Shown here piece after piece: positions 58,946 through 64,000 of a stretch of DNA of 64,000 nucleotides. The position numbers were made by a program, and so were the translations under genes. Numbering within the stretch: position 1 is the stretch's first letter; every line of letters begins with the position of its first letter. The notes under the pieces are model-generated. The model ran no database searches and had not been told where the DNA came from. It saw only the letters and a list, made by a program, of their open reading frames with translations. The DNA comes from Syntrophaceae bacterium UBA6109 (GTDB taxonomy: Bacteria > Desulfobacterota > Syntrophia > Syntrophales > UBA6109): the NCBI GenBank assembly GCA_002428445.1, contig DIWJ01000054.1, forward strand, positions 1-64,000. Reading direction: 5' to 3'.

Positions 58946-61723
58946 ATGAACGCAAGCGGACCCTTTGGAACACCCTGGCCGGGCGGGCATCCCGGATCGC
59001 CTCTCCGGAACAGCCGTATGCTGCTCCTGGTCACCGTCCTGTTCGGCGCCGTCGCGCTGATGTGGCGGGTTGTGGAGCTGATCACCGACTGGTACTGGTT
59101 TCAGGAGGTTGGCTACCCCGTCGTCTTCGTCGTCACACTGGTGAACCAGCTGAAGGCCGCGGCGCTCTTCGGAGGCCTCTTCTTCCTGATATTTTATCCC
59201 AGTCTCCTGGCGGCCCTCCGCCTTTCGCCCGATACTCCGCCGCCTTCGGCAACGGATTTTGTCCCCCTCCCCATCCCCGTGCTGGGCAAGCGGTTCCTCG
59301 GCATCGCCATCCTGTCCATCGCGGTCGTCATGGGCATCCTGATGGCCGTCCAAGGGTCCACCCAGTGGGAAAACCTCCTGCGCTTCATCAATGCGACGCC
59401 CTTCAACCTGACGGATCCCCTGTTCGAACGGGACATCTCCTTTTACGTCTTCCAGCTGCCTTTTCTGTCGTACCTGTACGGATGGATCATGAGCGCGCTC
59501 TTCCTGACGCTCGCCGGCACCGCCTTCCTGTATTTTGTCCGCCGCTCCCTGACGTTCATCCCGCCGCAGACCTTTCATCTGCTGCCGGCGGCGCGGATGC
59601 ACCTGGCGGTGCTCGCGGTCCTGCTCCTCTTCAACGCCGCATTCGGCTTCTGGATCGACCTGAGCGAGATGCTCTCCGTCAAGCGCGGCGTCGTCTTCGG
59701 CCCGGGCTACACCGACACCACGACGCAGATCTGGGTGCTGAAGATCCTGATCGGCCTCGCGATCCTCGCCGGGATCGCCGTCATCGCCTACATCTTCATC
59801 CGGAACTGGCGGATTCCCGCCGTCGCGATCCTGGCGCTGGTCGCCGGTGTCGTCATCGGCCGGGGCATCCTCCCCGGGGTGATCCAGAAATTCATGGTCA
59901 TCCCCAACGAAATCGTCCTGGAGAAACCCTTCCTGGAACGCAACATCGCTTACACGCGGGCCGCCTACAAACTGGATGCCATCGAGGAACGGGATTTCCC
60001 CGCCGATGAAAACCTCTCCCGCGAGGACCTGCGCCGGAATGACCTGACGATCAAGAACATCCGCCTCTGGGACCATGCGCCGCTGCTGCTGACCTACAGC
60101 CAGCTTCAGGAAATCCGGACCTACTACAAGTTCGTCGACGTGGACAACGACCGCTACACCATCGACGGCGAGTACCGCCAGGTCATGCTCTCGCCGCGCG
60201 AGCTCTCCTACCGGGCGCTCCCCGCCCGGACCTGGGTCAACGAGCATCTCAACTACACGCACGGCTACGGCATCGTGATGGGGCCGGTCAACCGCATCTC
60301 CAAGGAGGGTCTGCCGGAATTCTTCATCAAGGACATCCCCCCCGTATCGACGACGGAGGTCCGCGTGACCCGGCCGGAGATCTATTTCGGTGAAATCTCC
60401 AACGAGTACGTGTTCGTCCGGACCAAGCGGCCCGAGTTCGATTATCCGGTGGGAGACAAGAACGTCTACGCGCGCTACGAAGGCAACGGCGGCGTGCCGC
60501 TCGGTTTCTGGCGGAAGCTCCTTTTCGCGGCGCGCTTCCGTTCGCTGACGATCCTCTTTTCGGACGACATCACGGCCGAAAGCCGAGTGATGTATTACCG
60601 GAACGTCCGCGAGCGCGTGTCCCGCATCGTCCCCTTCGCCCGGATCGACGCCGACCCCTACCTGGTGGTTTCGCCGGAGGGAAGGCTGCTGTGGTTCCTC
60701 GACGCCTACACGACATCCGACCGTTTCCCCTACTCCGAACCGACGCCGCAGGTCGGCAACTACATCCGCAACTCCTTCAAGGTGGTGGTCGACGCCTATG
60801 ACGGCTCGGTCAAGCTCTACGTCACCGATCCCGACGACCCGATCCTGAAGACCTATGCCCGGATCTTTCCCGGGGTCTTCCAGCTCCTCTCCGCAATGCC
60901 GGAGGCCCTGAAGAAGCACGTCCGCTACCCGGCGGGGATGCTCTCCGTCCAGGCCCGCATGTACCGCGCGTACCACATGAAGGACGCACAGGTCTTCTAC
61001 AACAAGGAGGACCTCTGGGCGATTCCCGGCAAGGCGCTCAAGGGATCCGAACAGGAGATGGAGCCCTACTACACGATCATGCGGCTGCCGGACGGGAAGA
61101 AGGAAGAGTTCATCCTGCTGATCCCGTTCACGCCGCGCAACAAGGACAACATGTCGGCCTGGATGGCCGCCCGCTGCGACGATCCCAATTACGCCCATCT
61201 GATCGTCTACAACTTCCCCAAGCAGAAACTGGTGTACGGCCCGCGCCAGATCGAGGCCCGCATCGACCAGCACTCGGAGATCTCCAAGCAGATCTCCCTC
61301 TGGAATCAGAGCGGCTCCCAGGTGATCCGGGGAAGCCTGCTGGCGATCCCGATCGAAAAGGCGCTTCTCTACGTCGAACCTCTCTACCTGGCCGCGGAAA
61401 AGGGCCAGTTGCCCGAGCTTAAGCGCGTCATCGTCGCCTTCGGCAACACGATCGAAATGGAGGAAAACCTCGAGGTCGCCCTCCAGCGCATCTTCGGCGG
61501 CGAGACGATGAAGGACCGCGGCGGCCCGAAGGCTGCCGCCGCAGCCGCAGCCGCGATCGCGGCGACGGGGAAGCCGGACCGCACGGAACGCCAACTGGCG
61601 ATCGAGGCCCTGGGCCACTACCGCAAGGCCCAGGAGCTCCTGCGTCAGGGCAACTGGTCCGGATACGGCGAGGAGCTCCGGAAAATGGAAGACCTGCTCC
61701 GGATGGCGGAAAAGAAGAAGTAG
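58946..61723 (+). CDS. UPF0182 (COG1615) large membrane protein
   Basis: A 925-residue protein of an uncharacterised family. The N-terminal third holds about seven hydrophobic segments (from MLLLVTVLFGAVALMW near residue 33 to AVAILALVAGVVIG near 300), the remaining two thirds are a soluble, probably extracytoplasmic domain with YRQVMLSPRELSY, YTHGYGIVMGPVN and LRMPDGKKEEFILLIPFTP-like blocks (here MRLPDGKKEEF). It ends in an Ala-rich, charged tail. AAGGAG precedes the ATG at 58946. The MarR gene lies divergently upstream. Confidence 0.88.
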   Translation: MNASGPFGTPWPGGHPGSPLRNSRMLLLVTVLFGAVALMWRVVELITDWYWFQEVGYPVVFVVTLVNQLKAAALFGGLFFLIFYPSLLAALRLSPDTPPPSATDFVPLPIPVLGKRFLGIAILSIAVVMGILMAVQGSTQWENLLRFINATPFNLTDPLFERDISFYVFQLPFLSYLYGWIMSALFLTLAGTAFLYFVRRSLTFIPPQTFHLLPAARMHLAVLAVLLLFNAAFGFWIDLSEMLSVKRGVVFGPGYTDTTTQIWVLKILIGLAILAGIAVIAYIFIRNWRIPAVAILALVAGVVIGRGILPGVIQKFMVIPNEIVLEKPFLERNIAYTRAAYKLDAIEERDFPADENLSREDLRRNDLTIKNIRLWDHAPLLLTYSQLQEIRTYYKFVDVDNDRYTIDGEYRQVMLSPRELSYRALPARTWVNEHLNYTHGYGIVMGPVNRISKEGLPEFFIKDIPPVSTTEVRVTRPEIYFGEISNEYVFVRTKRPEFDYPVGDKNVYARYEGNGGVPLGFWRKLLFAARFRSLTILFSDDITAESRVMYYRNVRERVSRIVPFARIDADPYLVVSPEGRLLWFLDAYTTSDRFPYSEPTPQVGNYIRNSFKVVVDAYDGSVKLYVTDPDDPILKTYARIFPGVFQLLSAMPEALKKHVRYPAGMLSVQARMYRAYHMKDAQVFYNKEDLWAIPGKALKGSEQEMEPYYTIMRLPDGKKEEFILLIPFTPRNKDNMSAWMAARCDDPNYAHLIVYNFPKQKLVYGPRQIEARIDQHSEISKQISLWNQSGSQVIRGSLLAIPIEKALLYVEPLYLAAEKGQLPELKRVIVAFGNTIEMEENLEVALQRIFGGETMKDRGGPKAAAAAAAAIAATGKPDRTERQLAIEALGHYRKAQELLRQGNWSGYGEELRKMEDLLRMAEKKK

Positions 61724-62056
61724 GCCTTCATCGGGTTGCTGCCGACGCCGACGGTCTTAAGACCGTCATTCCCGCAAAGGCGGGAATCCAGTCCTCCGTC
61801 TTCGTTGTCATGCGAGCGGAGCCCCATCGAAGCGTGGGGCGCGGCGAAGCAATCTGTCATTTCAGGGCGAGATTGCCGTGTCCCGGAGTTTATCCTGAGC
61901 GCAGCCGAAGGGGCCTCCCCGCAATGACCGCCCGCCGTCATCCCCGCAAAGGCGGAAATCCTGGTTTGTTCTGGATACCGGATCAAGCCCGGCATGACAT
62001 TTTATGTGTTTCGTTTGCGGAACAGCGGAATCATAAAGGGAAAGGGGGCTGAGATC
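61724..62056. repeat. 333-base gap of short interspersed repeats
   Basis: It contains GTCATTCCCGC...GCGGGAATCC (61766 on), TCATGCGAGCGGAGCCC, a GCGAGATTGCCG string, GTTTATCCTGAGCGCAGCC, a second CCCCGCAAAGGCGGAAATCC and CCGGATCAAGCCCGGCATGAC. These resemble those at 16060, 29395 and 63783. No gene is supported. Confidence 0.7.
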
Positions 62057-63775
62057 ATGTACGAAACGAAACCATGGCTCAAGTTCTACGGCGACGTGCC
62101 GGAGTCCCTGGACTATCCGAAGGTCACCATGTATGAGGCGCTCGCCCGTACTGTCGAGCGCTTTCCGGACGCCGTCGCCTACGATTTCTTCGGGACGACC
62201 TCGACCTACCGGCACTTCCGCGAAGAGATCGACCGCTGCGCGGATGCACTGGCCTCGCTGGGCATGAAGAAGGGAGACCGGATCACGATCTCGATGCCGA
62301 CGACCCCCCAGGGGATCATCTGTTTCTATGCAGCCAACAAACTCGGCGCCGTCGCCGCCATGATCCATCCCCTGTCGACGGCCAAGGAGATCGCCTTTTA
62401 CCTCAACAACAGCAAGAGCCGCTTCGCGCTCACGATCGATGCCTTCTACGGAAAATTCAAGGAAATCAAGACTTCGACCCCCTTGCAGACACTGATCCTC
62501 ACAAAGATCCCCGACTACCTGGGCCTCGTGAAACGGATCGGCTTCAACCTCACGAAGGGGCGCAAGATCCCGCCCGTTCCGGCCGACCCCATGGTCCGCT
62601 GGTGGAAGGATCTCATGGCCGACTCCTACCCGCCGGCACCGAAGGCGAAAATGGAGACCGGCGAGATGGCCGTCATTCTTTACAGCGGAGGGACAACGGG
62701 GGTTCCCAAGGGGATCATGTTGTCCAACATGAACTTCATCAGCGAAGGGATGCAGGTCTCCGCCTGGGGAAAATTGGGGAAAGGCGATTCCATCCTCGCG
62801 ATCCTGCCCATCTTCCACGGCTTCGGCCTGGGGGTCTGCATCAACGCCGCCTTCATGGGCGGTGCCAAGAGCATCCTCGTTCCCCAGTTTACACCGGAGA
62901 CCGTTGCGCAGCTCATCAAACAGACGCGCCCGAATTTCTTCGTCGGCGTGCCGACCCTCTTCGACGCCCTCAGCCGCAACCCGGTCTTCCGCAAGACCGA
63001 TCTGCGCTGCCTCAAGGCGACCTTCAGCGGCGCCGATACGCTGCCGCGCACCGTCAAGGAACGTTTCGAGGAGGTCGTCCGCAAGCAGGGCGGCTCCGTC
63101 TCGCTTCTGGAAGGCTACGGCCTGACGGAAGCGGTCACCGCGATCATGGCGATGCCGCTCAAGGAATACCGCGAGGGGAGCATCGGCGTCCCCTTTCCCG
63201 ATATGCTGGCCAAGATCGTCAAGCCCGCCACGATCGACGAGGCCGCCGTCGGCGAGGAGGGCGAAATCTGCCTGAACGGACCGGCCGTCATGATGGGCTA
63301 CCTCGACGCCCCGGAGGAAACGGCGAATACCCTGAAGCTCCATGCCGACGGCCGGATCTGGCTCCATACCGGCGACATCGGCACGATGGACGCCGACGGC
63401 TTCTTCTACTTCAAGCTGCGCCTCAAACGCATGATCAAGTCCTCGGGTATGAACGTCTATCCCGCGCAGGTGGAAGAGGTCCTCTACAAACACCCGGCCG
63501 TGCTGAAGGCCTGCGTCATCGGCGTCCCCGACGAGCAGCAGGTGCAGCGCGTGAAGGGCTTCGTGGTCCTGAAGGACCCGAAGCAGGCAGGTCCCGAGAT
63601 GGAAAAGGAGCTGGTCGCGCACTGCCGGAAGGACCTGATCGTCTGGAGCTGCCCGCGCGAGATCGAGTTCCGCGACAACCTGCCCACGACACTGGTCGGC
63701 AAGGTGGCCTTCAACGTCCTCGAACAGGAGGAAATCGCGAAACTCAAGGCGGCGGGAAAGTACGCCGGCGGCTGA
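62057..63775 (+). CDS. Acyl-CoA synthetase (long-chain fatty acid--CoA ligase type)
   Basis: A 572-residue adenylate-forming ligase that activates a carboxylic acid with ATP and loads CoA. The AMP-binding signature is YSGGTTGVPKGIMLS near residue 213, followed by GYGLTEAVTAI, TGDIGTMDADGF and the catalytic lysine in TLVGKVAF near the C terminus. Chain length cannot be predicted. ATG 62057 follows GGGGGCTGAG; the upstream frame is in repeat DNA. Confidence 0.9.
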   Translation: MYETKPWLKFYGDVPESLDYPKVTMYEALARTVERFPDAVAYDFFGTTSTYRHFREEIDRCADALASLGMKKGDRITISMPTTPQGIICFYAANKLGAVAAMIHPLSTAKEIAFYLNNSKSRFALTIDAFYGKFKEIKTSTPLQTLILTKIPDYLGLVKRIGFNLTKGRKIPPVPADPMVRWWKDLMADSYPPAPKAKMETGEMAVILYSGGTTGVPKGIMLSNMNFISEGMQVSAWGKLGKGDSILAILPIFHGFGLGVCINAAFMGGAKSILVPQFTPETVAQLIKQTRPNFFVGVPTLFDALSRNPVFRKTDLRCLKATFSGADTLPRTVKERFEEVVRKQGGSVSLLEGYGLTEAVTAIMAMPLKEYREGSIGVPFPDMLAKIVKPATIDEAAVGEEGEICLNGPAVMMGYLDAPEETANTLKLHADGRIWLHTGDIGTMDADGFFYFKLRLKRMIKSSGMNVYPAQVEEVLYKHPAVLKACVIGVPDEQQVQRVKGFVVLKDPKQAGPEMEKELVAHCRKDLIVWSCPREIEFRDNLPTTLVGKVAFNVLEQEEIAKLKAAGKYAGG

Positions 63776-63782
63776 AGCGACG

Positions 63783-63850
63783 CCCCTGTCATTCCCGCGC
63801 AAGCGAAAATATAGAGCACCCATGTCATTCCCGTGAAAAAGGGAATCCAG
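63783..63850. repeat. Short ATTCCCGC repeat
   Basis: GTCATTCCCGCGCAAGCG and, about 35 bases later, GTCATTCCCGTGAAAAAGGG with GAATCCAGG form imperfect hairpins like those in the other gaps. Positions 63851-63946 hold nothing else recognised. Confidence 0.65.
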
Positions 63851-63963
63851 GGTTTTTTTCATGTTTGTTTCTGTGCACAGCAGAGCGCTGGACCCCCGCC
63901 GCAGCCTGCCCTCGCGGAAGCGGCGGCGGGGACAACAGGACACGATAAAGGAGACCGCACTGC

Positions 63964-64000
63964 ATGGACCCTCTTGCTGAATTCCGCGCCGCCGTCGCGG
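63964..64000 (+). CDS. Start of a further gene, cut by the window edge
   Basis: ATG at 63964 follows AAGGAG (about 63949) at a proper distance and reads MDPLAEFRAAVA before the sequence ends. Too short to identify. Confidence 0.5.
   Translation, partial: MDPLAEFRAAVA

Noticed and set aside
58913..61618. 901-codon open frame on the minus strand opposite the UPF0182 gene
   Set aside because: The plus strand encodes a well-conserved membrane protein with promoter and ribosome-binding site; the antisense product is a low-complexity Asp/Arg/Gly/Val-rich chain.

Overview
The window is a GC-rich bacterial chromosome segment densely packed with genes, many joined by ATGA or GTGA start/stop overlaps. 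The gene content points to a strictly anaerobic or microaerophilic Gram-negative bacterium: an LpxR-type outer-membrane lipid A deacylase, AsmA, rubrerythrin and two other ferritin-like proteins, an arsenite methyltransferase next to an HgcAB-associated AbrB protein, PAS/HD-GYP and PilZ signalling, and an acyl-CoA ligase. Together with the many short structured intergenic repeats, this resembles Desulfobacterota (Syntrophales-like). That placement is inference from gene content; there is no rRNA or tRNA in the window.

Layout. 95-5986: a symmetric promoter followed by a six-gene run (RibD-type reductase, MDR dehydrogenase, PTPS-like enzyme, GT4 glycosyltransferase, methyltransferase, AsmA) that looks like a pathway for a glycosylated or methylated pterin. 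6072-10503: small hydrolase, HExxH protein, LpxR-like protein, and on the minus strand a methyltransferase and a cardiolipin-synthase-like PLD enzyme. 10610-17874: a polyphosphate island with PPK1 carrying a histone-H1-like tail, an HD protein, a metallophosphatase, CYTH-CHAD and a two-domain PPK2. 17910-26930: NIL-ferredoxin, small membrane protein, mtaB-rnc-radical SAM-era, a PAS/HD-GYP protein and der. 27037-34499: bacterioferritin-like protein, cupin, serine/threonine dehydratase, MFS transporter, RluB-type pseudouridine synthase, ABC-F ATPase and ferritin-like protein.

34652-43971 is the most unusual region: GNAT, a 948-residue secreted TPR protein, a PqqD-type RRE protein, an ATP-grasp enzyme, a degenerate ATP-grasp paralogue, a LysA-like PLP decarboxylase that begins with a lasso-leader-type YxxPxL tag, and a urea-transporter/sirtuin fusion. 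The last five genes overlap each other. I read this as an RRE-guided small-molecule or peptide modification system in which the RRE may dock onto an enzyme rather than onto a separate precursor peptide.

43949-64000: HD protein, a 30-residue membrane peptide, an arsM/AbrB operon preceded by an 18-bp iterated operator, B12-type radical SAM protein, rubrerythrin, enoyl-CoA hydratase, PilZ protein plus hybrid histidine kinase, methyltransferase, hydroxyacid dehydrogenase, QueG-like Fe-S protein, a MarR regulator with two matching putative operators, a UPF0182 membrane protein, an acyl-CoA ligase and the start of one further gene.

Two classes of dispersed repeat fill most of the longer intergenic gaps. 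One class has CAGGCTGTT-type terminal inverted repeats and internal hairpins whose stems differ between copies but stay paired; it sits directly at gene 3' ends. The other consists of short ATTCCCGC and TCATTGCGAGG type sequences. No CRISPR array, insertion sequence transposase, tRNA, rRNA or replication origin was seen.
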